This document shows positions 1 to 8,648 of a stretch of DNA of 33,739 nt, one piece after another (the first letter of the stretch is position 1; each line of letters begins with the position of its first letter). Position numbers and translations under genes: made by a program. The DNA comes from Gammaproteobacteria bacterium (GTDB taxonomy: Bacteria; Pseudomonadota; Gammaproteobacteria; Ga0077536), in assembly GCA_030830685.1 (NCBI GenBank), contig JAURMM010000100.1, positions 1 to 33,739 on the forward strand. The letters are read 5' to 3'. The notes under the pieces are model-generated. The model made no database searches. It was not told the DNA's origin and saw only the letters and a list, made by a program, of their open reading frames with translations.

Positions 1-315
1 CCGGCACTCGCCAGGTTGCTCGATTTCCTTGCGCGCGTGCTGTCTTTTCAACAGGCCGACGCCTCTTCAGCCTCTGCGCTGGGCCTTGCGGATGCGGAGG
101 ATCGCCTGACCGTTCTCGGTGCTGCCCTCGCACTGGTGGTCCGTCATCCGGAGCGTTGCCTGGACGAGCAGGGGTATTACAGCGCGGAGCGCATGGTCGA
201 GGAGATCTTCCGTCAGGCGGTCTACTGGTTTCCGCTGGGCCCTCCGGCCTGCAGCGTTGCGGAGGCCGTATCGCTTCTGGCCCGTTGGCTTCCGAGGGCG
301 CCGGAGCGGACCTAG
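1..315 (+). CDS. C-terminal part of an unrecognised protein (cut by window start)
   Basis: The reading frame is open from the first base and ends at a TAG at 313-315, so at least the last 104 residues of a protein seem to lie here. A TTG at 16 could serve as a start, but it has no visible ribosome-binding site, and the true start is more likely upstream of the window. The visible part is rich in Ala and Leu and looks helical, with no signal peptide, membrane segment or motif I recognise. It lies 93 bp upstream of the aminotransferase gene on the same strand. No function is assigned. The evidence that it is coding is the open frame and the third-position GC pattern, which matches its neighbours. 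Confidence 0.45.
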   Translation, partial: PALARLLDFLARVLSFQQADASSASALGLADAEDRLTVLGAALALVVRHPERCLDEQGYYSAERMVEEIFRQAVYWFPLGPPACSVAEAVSLLARWLPRAPERT

Positions 316-408
316 GCCGGGGCCCCCGAACATGCTAGCGTTCCGCCTTCACCTCCGCGGACTCCCGCCTGCGGTGTAACCCTTTTCCCTTTTTCAACGG
401 ATGACATC

Positions 409-1539
409 ATGACCGCGCTCCATTCCGATATCGATCCAGGTGGTCTGCTCGAGTACTCGGTGGTCTATACCGACCGCGCCCTCAACCACATGTCGCGCAA
501 TTTCCAGGACGTGATGCGGGACATCTCCCGGGTCCTGAAGCAGGTCTACCAGGCACGTGCCGCGATCGTGCTGCCCGGCAGTGGCACCTTCGGCATGGAG
601 GCAGTCGCGCGGCAATTCGCCACCGGCCAGGACTGCCTGATCATCCGCAACGGCTGGTTCAGTTTCCGCTGGACCCAGATTCTCGAGATGGGAAACATTC
701 CTGCCTCGACGCAGGTGCTGAAGGCCCGTCAGGTCGGCGCAGGCGGCACCCGGGCGCCCTTTGCGCCTGCCCCCCTGGAGGAGGTTGCGGCTGCCATCAG
801 CCAGCATCGGCCCAAGGTCGTGTTTGCACCGCATGTTGAAACCTCCGCGGGCATGATCCTTCCGGATGCCTACCTCAAGGGCGTGGCTGATGCGGTGCAT
901 GCCGTGGGCGGCTTGTTCGTTCTCGACTGTGTGGCGTCGGGTGCGATGTGGGTGGACATGGCGGCGACTGGTGTCGATGTCCTCATCACCGCCCCGCAGA
1001 AGGGCTGGAGCAGCAGTCCCTGCGCAGGTCTCGTCATGCTCGGAGAGCGCGCGCGTGCGCGCATCGACGAAACCACCAGCACGAGCTATGCCGCTGATCT
1101 CAAGAAGTGGCTGCAGATCATGGAGGCTTACGAGGGCGGCGGCCACGCCTACCATGCAACCCTGCCTACCGATGGTCTGCGGCGCCTGTCCAGCATGATG
1201 GCCGAGGCCGAGGCTGTCGGCTTTGCCCAGCTCAAGACTGCACAGGAGACCTTGGGTACGCGAATCCGTGCCCTGCTTGAGGCGCGTAGGTATCGCAGTG
1301 TGGCCGCAGATGGCTTCAAGGCGCCGCCGGTGGTGGTCAGCTACACGGAAGATCCGGAGCTTCAGAACGGCCGCAAGTTCATGGCACAAGGTCTGCAGAT
1401 CGCAGCCGGTGTACCCCTGCAAGTGGATGAGCCGGTGGACTTCCGCAGCTTCCGGATCGGCCTTTTCGGCCTGGACAAGCTCTGTCACGTGGACCGCACC
1501 GTGCAAAGCTTCGAGGAAGCCCTGGGCCGCATCGACTGA
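409..1539 (+). CDS. Class V PLP-dependent aminotransferase (serine/alanine-glyoxylate type)
   Basis: This 376-residue protein has the fold-type I aminotransferase layout of the serine-pyruvate / alanine-glyoxylate / 2-aminoethylphosphonate group. An N-terminal GSGTFGMEA loop fits the cofactor phosphate-binding region. Asp173 in VLDCVASG should pair with the PLP pyridine nitrogen, and Lys198 in the APQKGWSS context is the expected Schiff-base lysine. In this family the enzyme moves an amino group between small amino acids and glyoxylate or pyruvate in the cytoplasm. The exact substrate pair cannot be told from sequence. The ATG at 409 gives a family-typical length; the ribosome-binding site in front of it is weak. 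The gene ends 32 bp before recC on the same strand, so read-through into recCBD is possible, although no metabolic link is evident. Confidence 0.88.
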   Translation: MTALHSDIDPGGLLEYSVVYTDRALNHMSRNFQDVMRDISRVLKQVYQARAAIVLPGSGTFGMEAVARQFATGQDCLIIRNGWFSFRWTQILEMGNIPASTQVLKARQVGAGGTRAPFAPAPLEEVAAAISQHRPKVVFAPHVETSAGMILPDAYLKGVADAVHAVGGLFVLDCVASGAMWVDMAATGVDVLITAPQKGWSSSPCAGLVMLGERARARIDETTSTSYAADLKKWLQIMEAYEGGGHAYHATLPTDGLRRLSSMMAEAEAVGFAQLKTAQETLGTRIRALLEARRYRSVAADGFKAPPVVVSYTEDPELQNGRKFMAQGLQIAAGVPLQVDEPVDFRSFRIGLFGLDKLCHVDRTVQSFEEALGRID

Positions 1540-1571
1540 GGCGGAGCAGGGATTGCGTCCGGGAGCGCGGG

Positions 1572-4500
1572 ATGCGTGAGGGACTTCATCTCTTCCAGTC
1601 CAATTCCTTCGCAGTCCTGCTTGCGCGCCTGCTCCGGGATCTGGAGCAGGCACCGCAGGACCCTTTCACGCCCGAGCACATCATCGTGCCGGGTACGGCC
1701 ATCCGCCGCACGCTGGAACATGCCAGCGCGCGGCACTTCGGCGTGGCCGCCAACTTTCGTTTCAACTTTCTGGCGCAGTGGATCTGGGAGCAGATCGGGC
1801 GCTTCGTCCCGGTCGCCAGCGAGTCTCCGTTCACGGGGGAGCGCCTCCCCTGGTACCTGTATCGTGCCTTCGGCGATCCGGCCATCCGCGACACCGGCCC
1901 GCGACTGGCGAACTATCTCGATCATGCGGAACGCGATCCGGTCATGCGTGTTGAACTGGCGCAACGGGTGGCACGTGTTCTGGAGCAGTGTGCGGCCTGG
2001 CGCAGTCCCTGGATGCGGGCCTGGTCGCAAGGTCATACCGCAGGTCCCAAGCCCATGCTGGATGAGGATTGGCTCGCGGCCCTCTGGCGCTGGCTGGCCC
2101 GGGAAATGGCATTGCCCCTGGAGCACCCTGCGGCCGCATTTTTTGATCGTTTGCGCACGCTCACCCCGGCGCAAGCCGCTGCGGCAGGCTTGCCTGCACG
2201 AATTGCGTTGTTCTGCCCGGGGGACATCGCGCCGCTGTATCTCGATGTGCTGGCCAGACTCGGCCAGTGGATGGAGATCCGTCTTTATCTGCAGAATCCT
2301 TGCCGCGAATACTGGGATCTGATTGTCGGGCCACGCCGGCGTGCGCAACTCGAGCTGCGTGACGCCGTCGACTATCACGAAGTCGGACACCCGCTGCTGG
2401 CGAGCTGGGGCCAACAGACCCAGAGTCTGATCGCATTGCTTGGTGAAGCCGGGGACATGAAGGGCGACGATGCCCTGTTCGTGGGGCGTGAAAGTGACTC
2501 CCTGCTCGCAACCGCGCAGAACCACATCCTTGATCTGCAGCATCAGGAATCTGCCAGTGTCGCGCTCGCGGCCGACGATCGCAGCGTCCAGATCCATGTC
2601 TGCCACTCGCTGGTCCGGCAGCTCGAAGTGCTGCACGATCAGCTGCTCGATCGCTTTGCCACCCAGCGCGATCTGCGCGCCGATCAGGTGCTGGTCGTGA
2701 TGCCTGACCTCGCCCGGCATGCGTCACTGATCGATGCGGTATTCGGCAGTCAGGACGCACGCCGCATCCCCTATCAACTGGTGGGACTGCCACGCGCCGA
2801 GGCGAATCCGGTGGCGCGCGCGATGCTGATGCTGCTGCGATTGCTGGCCTCCCGGTGTCCCGCCAGTGCGGTTTTTCACCTGCTGCGTGAGCCCGCGGTC
2901 AGTGCGGGTTTCGAACTGGAGGCCGCATGGCTGGAGAGCCTGCATGACTGGATTGATGCCGCGGACATGCGCTGGGGCCTGAGCGCCATGCACCGTGCCC
3001 GGATGGGTTTGCCGACCCGCAGGGACTTCAGCTTTGAAGAAGGACTCGATCGCCTGTTTCTGGGATTGGCTTTGCCCGACGGCAGTGCGCCTTGGGCAGG
3101 TATGTTGCCGGTGTCGGCTGCCGAGGGGACCGAGGCGGCAGCGCTGGGTGCTCTTGATGCTTATCTCCAGGCACTGGAGGCCGCGCAGATTCAGGCGGCA
3201 GAACCCGCTCAGCCGGCGGCATGGGGCACGCGCCTGGAATCCTGGCTGGATGATTTCTTTCCCGCCACGCGCGACAGTGCCGAAGCCGTGGCCGAGGTGC
3301 GTCACACCATCCAGACGCTGGTGACGGATCTTCTCGCGACCAGAGTGGACGAAGCATTGCCCTTCAGCGTGATTGAGGCTGCGTTCACTGCACGGCTGGA
3401 GGACCCGGCCCGTGGGGCGATTCCCACCGGTGGAGTCACGTTTGCCGGCATGACGCCAATGCGTCACCTGCCTTATGAGGTTATCTGCGTACTCGGCATG
3501 GATGATGGCGTTTACCCGGCGCTGCACAAGCCAGATGAGTTCGATCTCATTGCGCGAGCACCGCAACCGGGTGATCGCCAGCGCCGTCTTGATGAGCGCA
3601 ACGTTTTCCTAGATCTGCTGCTCGCGGCCGGCAGCTGTTTCTACCTGAGCTACACGGGAAAGCACATTCGGGATGACTCAGAGTTGACGCCCTCGGTGCT
3701 GGTGAGCGAGCTGCTCGAATATCTCGGGCATCTCATCAGCGGCAAAGAGGGGCCCGAGGCCTTGGCCGCTGCGCGTGGCCGGCTCGTTGTGGAGCATCCT
3801 CTGCAAGCCTTCTCCGTGCGCTATTTTTCAGCCGAGGGGGTGAATGACCCAGTCTTGTTCAGCTATGCCGAGGAATATCTTGCCGCACTCGATGCGCGTG
3901 AAGTCCGGATGGCGAAACCACCAGCCCGCGGCGCGGACAAGGTGGCAGTCTCCGCAGAGGAGCCGCCCATGGAAAACGGCGGTGATGACGCCATCATCGA
4001 CAACGAAAGTGAGGATGAGGCTGAGATCCGCGATTTTGCGCAACCGTTTTTTCTCGCCCCTTTGCCCGCGCCGGAACCCGCGGTACGTGTCGTCGGGCTC
4101 ACGGAGCTGCAGGATTTCTTCAGCAACCCCGCCCGCCATCTCTTGCGCCAGGGTCTGCAGGTCACGCTGAGGGAAGCCGAAGAGGAACTGCTGGACGATG
4201 AACCCTTCGGCGTGGAGTGGTCCAGCCGTCGTGTGCTTGCGCAGCGCCTGCTGCCCGCGCTGCAGCTGGGCGCCACGGATGAAGAAATCCTGGCACTGGC
4301 TGCGGCGGGTCGGGAATATCCGGCCGGGGCTTTGGGGCAGAGCTTGTTGCTGCGCGAGCTGCCTGCCTTGCGTCACTACGCCGCACGCGTGCCGGTTATG
4401 CATCACGGGCCTCCGGCATGGTCTGTCGCCGGACGCTTCGAAGTGGCAGGCGAAGGTTTGTCGGTGATCCTTGAGGACACTCTGGTGGGCTTTGAGGCCT

Positions 4501-4985
4501 GCGGACAGATCTGCCACCGCTATGCCTCACCCACTGCACGCGACAAGCTGGAGACATGGTTGAGCCATCTCTTCTTCAATGCCGCAGACATCGCAGGACC
4601 CATCGATCCGCCGCGTCGCACGCGCTGGCTGGGGCGTGAGCCGGGGTTTGAATTCAGTCCCTGCCCCGAGGCCAAAAAACTGCTGCACGCGCTGCTCGCG
4701 CTCTATGCGCAAGGCCTCAGACTGCCCTTGCGCTTTGCGCCGCGTGCGGCGCTGACCTACGTGGAGGAACTGCCCAAAGGGCGCGCACGTGCGCTGCGTG
4801 AGGCACGCCGAATCTGGGTTGGGCAGGGCGATCCGGGCGCTGCCTGGGGACGCCTCGGGGAGGGCGACTCACCCGCCTGGCGTATTGCTCTGCGCCATGA
4901 GCCCCAGCCGTTGAATGCGGACTTCGAGCAGGCAGCCTGCACGGTGTTCGAGCCACTGCTCGCGCATCTGTCAGAGGAGACCTGA
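1572..4985 (+). CDS. recC: RecBCD subunit gamma, RecC
   Basis: The 1137-residue product matches RecC in length (E. coli about 1120). Its opening has the RecC pattern LHLFQSNSFAVLLARLL followed by an IIVPG segment. RecC is the non-catalytic, helicase-like subunit that holds RecB and RecD together, splits the duplex and scans for the Chi sequence during double-strand break repair. A GMTPMRHLPYEVICVLGMDDG segment in the middle resembles the helicase motif V/VI region retained in this inactive helicase. The start is the ATG at 1572, with GGGAG at 1561-1565 placed 6 nt ahead. The stop codon directly abuts the recB start. There is no ptrA between recC and recB, unlike the E. coli arrangement. Confidence 0.95.
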   Translation: MREGLHLFQSNSFAVLLARLLRDLEQAPQDPFTPEHIIVPGTAIRRTLEHASARHFGVAANFRFNFLAQWIWEQIGRFVPVASESPFTGERLPWYLYRAFGDPAIRDTGPRLANYLDHAERDPVMRVELAQRVARVLEQCAAWRSPWMRAWSQGHTAGPKPMLDEDWLAALWRWLAREMALPLEHPAAAFFDRLRTLTPAQAAAAGLPARIALFCPGDIAPLYLDVLARLGQWMEIRLYLQNPCREYWDLIVGPRRRAQLELRDAVDYHEVGHPLLASWGQQTQSLIALLGEAGDMKGDDALFVGRESDSLLATAQNHILDLQHQESASVALAADDRSVQIHVCHSLVRQLEVLHDQLLDRFATQRDLRADQVLVVMPDLARHASLIDAVFGSQDARRIPYQLVGLPRAEANPVARAMLMLLRLLASRCPASAVFHLLREPAVSAGFELEAAWLESLHDWIDAADMRWGLSAMHRARMGLPTRRDFSFEEGLDRLFLGLALPDGSAPWAGMLPVSAAEGTEAAALGALDAYLQALEAAQIQAAEPAQPAAWGTRLESWLDDFFPATRDSAEAVAEVRHTIQTLVTDLLATRVDEALPFSVIEAAFTARLEDPARGAIPTGGVTFAGMTPMRHLPYEVICVLGMDDGVYPALHKPDEFDLIARAPQPGDRQRRLDERNVFLDLLLAAGSCFYLSYTGKHIRDDSELTPSVLVSELLEYLGHLISGKEGPEALAAARGRLVVEHPLQAFSVRYFSAEGVNDPVLFSYAEEYLAALDAREVRMAKPPARGADKVAVSAEEPPMENGGDDAIIDNESEDEAEIRDFAQPFFLAPLPAPEPAVRVVGLTELQDFFSNPARHLLRQGLQVTLREAEEELLDDEPFGVEWSSRRVLAQRLLPALQLGATDEEILALAAAGREYPAGALGQSLLLRELPALRHYAARVPVMHHGPPAWSVAGRFEVAGEGLSVILEDTLVGFEACGQICHRYASPTARDKLETWLSHLFFNAADIAGPIDPPRRTRWLGREPGFEFSPCPEAKKLLHALLALYAQGLRLPLRFAPRAALTYVEELPKGRARALREARRIWVGQGDPGAAWGRLGEGDSPAWRIALRHEPQPLNADFEQAACTVFEPLLAHLSEET

Positions 4986-7900
4986 GTGGCCGGATCGCTG
5001 GAGGTGTATCAGGTACCGTTGGCGGGGCTGAACCTCATCGAAGCCTCTGCCGGCACTGGCAAGACCTGGAGTCTCTGTGCTCTCCATCTCCGCCTGCTGC
5101 TGGAGAAGAAGCTGGAAATCAGCCGCATCCTCGTCGTGACGTTCACCAATGCCGCAACCAGCGAGCTGCGGGCGCGCATCAGAGCCCGCATCCTCGATGC
5201 AGTGGAAGTCCTGCGCCTGCGGGAGCGGGGTGAACATCACACATTTCCCGACAGGGTGCTGGTTGAGTATCTCGATGGCCTTGCAGCTGCAGAGGGCTCG
5301 GCGCAGTTGATGCAGCGCCTCGTACTCGCCCGCGAGAGTTTTGATGACGCTGCCATCTTCACCATCCATGGTTTCTGCCAGCGCGCCCTGGCGGATATAC
5401 CCTTCAGCGGGGGATTGCCTTTCACCTTCGAAGCGATCGAGGACGACAGCGAGCATCGATTGCAGGAGGCGCAGGATTTCTGGCGCAGCCACATCTTCGC
5501 GCTGACGACACCCTGCATGGGGCATCTGCTGGAGACCGGTGATTCGCCCGCGCGCTATGCAGAATATCTGGCGCGACGCCTCGCCAAACCCCTGGCGAGG
5601 ATTGAGTGGCCAACGCTCCCGGCAAATCCGGTGGAACCGGATCTTGCCGCTCTGTGCGCCGCATTCGCACCCTTGCGAGCGGCATGGTCGAGCCAGCAGG
5701 TGGAGCCTCCGGAAGTTCTGAAGGGCGCACTTGATCTGCTGAAAGGCAACATCTACAAGACGGAAAGCATTGACCAAGGGGCTCTGGAGTGGCGAGGCTG
5801 GCTGGCGGCCGACGACCCCCTTCACCGCCGACATGACGCGAAGAACTCGAAGTTTGCGCTCTATCGCACGAGCCGGATCGTCAACGGCACGCGCAAGGCA
5901 CATGGAGGCAAAGGCCCGGAGCACCCGTTCTTTGCGATGGCAGAAGCCTTCTTCGCGGAGCAGGAAAAATACCTCAAGGCGCTGGATCTCAAACGCGTGC
6001 AATTGCTGCGCGAGTTTCTCGAAGCGGCAGCGCGTTCACTGCGTGAACGCAAGCGTCAGGAACGGGTCGTGGCGTTCAACGACATGCTGTCCAACCTGCA
6101 TGAGGCGCTGGTGTCGGGCGAGAACCCGGGCCTGCCGGTTGCCCTGCGCGAGCGATTTCCGGTTGCCCTCATCGATGAATTCCAGGATACCGATCCGTTG
6201 CAGTTCGAGATTTTCCGTCTCATCCACGGCGACGAGGCGCATCTCCGGGAGTTCCCTGTGTTCCTGGTGGGGGATCCGAAGCAGGCGATCTACAGCTTCC
6301 GCAATGCTGATTTGCACACCTACCTCAAGGCGGCCAGTCTTGTTTCAGCTCGGCATCTGCTCGGTGTGAACCGGCGTTCCACGGCAGCACTGGTCGAGGC
6401 CTGCAACGGAATCTTCGGCGCCAACCCCGCGGCATTCCTGCAGCCGGGCATAGACTTCGTGCCGGCCTTGCCGGACCCCCGCAAGCTCCCCCCGCTCATC
6501 GATTCGAGCAGTGCGCCACGCCAGTCCTTTGAAGTCTGGTGGCTGCCGCGGGACGAGCAGGGCGGTTGGTTTTCCCTCACTGCGGCGAAAGCGCTCTGCG
6601 CGGAGCGCACGGCCGGCGAGATCGCGCGCCTGCTTGTTGAAGGTTCGCAGATACAATTCGGTGAGCGCAGCGTGCGCGCTTCGGATATCGCCGTGCTGGT
6701 GCGCACACATGCAGAGGGGCGCCTGATACGGCAGGCACTCGAATCCCGCGCAGTGTCCTGCGTCGAGATATCGCCGGTGAGCGTTTTCCGCACGCTGGAG
6801 GCCGAAGAGCTGGAGCGTGTCCTGATGGCGCTTGCCGAACGCAGTGAAGGCTTGCTGAGAGCCGCGTTGACCGTGAGCTTTCTCGGCGGATCGGCCGCGC
6901 GGATTCTCGCACTTTCTGAAGACAGCGAAGGCTTCCTGTCATTGATCCAGCGGTTTGCGGGTTACCGCGAGATCTGGGAATCACGAGGCTTTGCGGTGAT
7001 GTTTCGCCGCTTCCTGCGTGCCGAGCAAGTGCAACTGCAGACCCTGCAACAGCCAGACGGCGAGCGGTGCCTGACGAACCTGCTGCACCTTGGCGAACTG
7101 CTGGGCGAGGCGGCCACCACGCACCCTGCGCCGGATGCGCTGCTGCGCTGGTATCGCAGCCAGCGCCAACGGATGGGCGCAGCCCCCGAGGCCGCGCAGA
7201 TGCGATTGGAATCGGATGCGAACCTCGTGCGCATCGTCACCATCCACAAATCCAAGGGGCTTGAGTATCCGATCGTGTTCTGTCCTTTCCTGTGGGTGGA
7301 CAGTGCAGCCCCGCGCGCGGAGCTGCCGCTGCTGCGCGAACATCACGAAGAGGGCACCGCGGTGCTCGATTTTCGCCTCGGGAGCGACCGGGAAGAGGAG
7401 ATCAAGGCGCAGCGCAGACGCGAGGCGGATGCGGAGTTTCTGCGCCTGGTCTACGTCGCGCTCACGCGCGCGAGCTGCCGTTGCTACCTGTTGGCGGGTT
7501 TTTGCAAGGATGCGAATTCCGAGAAGTGCGGCACCAGCTTGCGCAGTCATCTTAACTGGCTGGTTGCGGGTGCCGGGACGAAACCGGAGCAATGGGCAGA
7601 CTCGAAGCAGAACAAACGCACGCCGGAGGAAGTCGAGCGCGCATGGCATCTTGTGGCGCAGGCGGCCCATTTCAGGGTGATGCCCCTGCCTGAAATCAAC
7701 GTCCCCGAAGTCGCTGAGTTGCAACCTCGACTGGCCCTGCGTCCGGGCCGCGAGGTCCCACCGCGCGTGCGTGAGGCCTGGGGGAGGGGTAGTTTCACTG
7801 CCTTGACACGCCATCTCCACGCGTCGGAGCGAGGGACAGACCATGACATCGAGGTTCTGCCGCCGCCAGGACTGCCGCAACCTACGCCGATGCTTGCCGC

Positions 7901-8648
7901 AGACGACATCCTGCGTTTCCCGCGCGGCGCGAGCGCTGGCAGCTGCTTGCATCGCATCCTCGAGCTCATCGATTTCACACGCAATGAGGGTTGGGAGGTT
8001 GCCATCGAACGTGGTCTGCGCGAATTCCCGCAGAGCCCGTTGTCTGCAGAGTCGACGCTCCTCAAAGCGATGCTCCGCCGGATGCTGGAGGACGTCCTCG
8101 CCTCTCCTCTGCGCGCGGCGCTCCGCCTGCGCGATCTCGCCGCCACGGACCGTCTGAATGAACTGGCCTTCACCCTGCACGCGCCTTCACTGGCCGTGGA
8201 CCGTCTGAATGATCTTCTGCTGGAACATCGCTACCTCAAAGAGAGGCTGTCCGCGCGGGGCTGGCAGGGCTTTCTGTCAGGCGCGATCGACCTGGTTTTC
8301 CGTCATGACGGCAAGTTCTATCTGCTCGACTGGAAATCCAACTTTCTCGGCGAGCGCGCCGAGGACTATGCCCGTGCCGCATTGGACCGTGAGATGCACC
8401 GGCACGCCTATCATCTGCAGCATTTGCTCTATACCGTGGCGCTCAAGCGTTTCCTGCAGGCGCGGCTACCCGGTTATGACCACGCGTGCCAGTTTGGTGG
8501 TGTGTTCTATCTCTTCGTGCGCGCCGTGCGGCCGCAGTGGCGACTTGCCGATGGCAGTCAGGCCGGTGTGTACTTCGAACGTGCGGACGATACGTTGATC
8601 GAGGCGCTTGATCGCTGTCTTGATCAGACGCCTTCGCGGCAATCATGA
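4986..8648 (+). CDS. recB: RecBCD subunit beta, RecB helicase-nuclease
   Basis: This 1220-residue protein is the 3'-5' helicase and the only nuclease of the RecBCD complex. It has a Walker A motif GTGKT with Lys26 and a Walker B-type motif with Asp397-Glu398 in IDEFQDTDP. A TIHKSKGLEYPIVF segment marks the UvrD/Rep-like second core domain. The C-terminal nuclease domain carries Asp1102 in GAIDLVF and Asp1115-Trp-Lys1117, matching the E. coli D-x(n)-DYK catalytic set, so both activities should be intact. The start is a GTG immediately after the recC stop, with a good GAGGAG site (4975-4980) inside the recC end. Its end overlaps recD. In the cell it resects double-strand breaks and loads RecA after Chi recognition. 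Confidence 0.96.
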   Translation: MAGSLEVYQVPLAGLNLIEASAGTGKTWSLCALHLRLLLEKKLEISRILVVTFTNAATSELRARIRARILDAVEVLRLRERGEHHTFPDRVLVEYLDGLAAAEGSAQLMQRLVLARESFDDAAIFTIHGFCQRALADIPFSGGLPFTFEAIEDDSEHRLQEAQDFWRSHIFALTTPCMGHLLETGDSPARYAEYLARRLAKPLARIEWPTLPANPVEPDLAALCAAFAPLRAAWSSQQVEPPEVLKGALDLLKGNIYKTESIDQGALEWRGWLAADDPLHRRHDAKNSKFALYRTSRIVNGTRKAHGGKGPEHPFFAMAEAFFAEQEKYLKALDLKRVQLLREFLEAAARSLRERKRQERVVAFNDMLSNLHEALVSGENPGLPVALRERFPVALIDEFQDTDPLQFEIFRLIHGDEAHLREFPVFLVGDPKQAIYSFRNADLHTYLKAASLVSARHLLGVNRRSTAALVEACNGIFGANPAAFLQPGIDFVPALPDPRKLPPLIDSSSAPRQSFEVWWLPRDEQGGWFSLTAAKALCAERTAGEIARLLVEGSQIQFGERSVRASDIAVLVRTHAEGRLIRQALESRAVSCVEISPVSVFRTLEAEELERVLMALAERSEGLLRAALTVSFLGGSAARILALSEDSEGFLSLIQRFAGYREIWESRGFAVMFRRFLRAEQVQLQTLQQPDGERCLTNLLHLGELLGEAATTHPAPDALLRWYRSQRQRMGAAPEAAQMRLESDANLVRIVTIHKSKGLEYPIVFCPFLWVDSAAPRAELPLLREHHEEGTAVLDFRLGSDREEEIKAQRRREADAEFLRLVYVALTRASCRCYLLAGFCKDANSEKCGTSLRSHLNWLVAGAGTKPEQWADSKQNKRTPEEVERAWHLVAQAAHFRVMPLPEINVPEVAELQPRLALRPGREVPPRVREAWGRGSFTALTRHLHASERGTDHDIEVLPPPGLPQPTPMLAADDILRFPRGASAGSCLHRILELIDFTRNEGWEVAIERGLREFPQSPLSAESTLLKAMLRRMLEDVLASPLRAALRLRDLAATDRLNELAFTLHAPSLAVDRLNDLLLEHRYLKERLSARGWQGFLSGAIDLVFRHDGKFYLLDWKSNFLGERAEDYARAALDREMHRHAYHLQHLLYTVALKRFLQARLPGYDHACQFGGVFYLFVRAVRPQWRLADGSQAGVYFERADDTLIEALDRCLDQTPSRQS

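Noticed and set aside
316..408. Gap before the aminotransferase gene
   Set aside because: I searched for a terminator, promoter or small ORF and saw nothing convincing beyond a short T/C-rich stretch.
394..1653. Long minus-strand open frame (419 codons) opposite the aminotransferase gene
   Set aside because: It is the mirror of a well-supported gene in GC-rich DNA; the translation is low-complexity with many His, Arg and Gly and has no recognisable motif. The same holds for the long minus-strand frames at 1485-2720, 6981-8180 and 25736-27214.
8147..8212. 15-bp direct repeat GGACCGTCTGAATGA within recB (8147-8161 and 8198-8212)
   Set aside because: It is 51 bp apart and in frame, but the surrounding protein fits the normal RecB C-terminal region, so it looks like chance similarity of an Asp-Arg-Leu-Asn codon run rather than a duplication.
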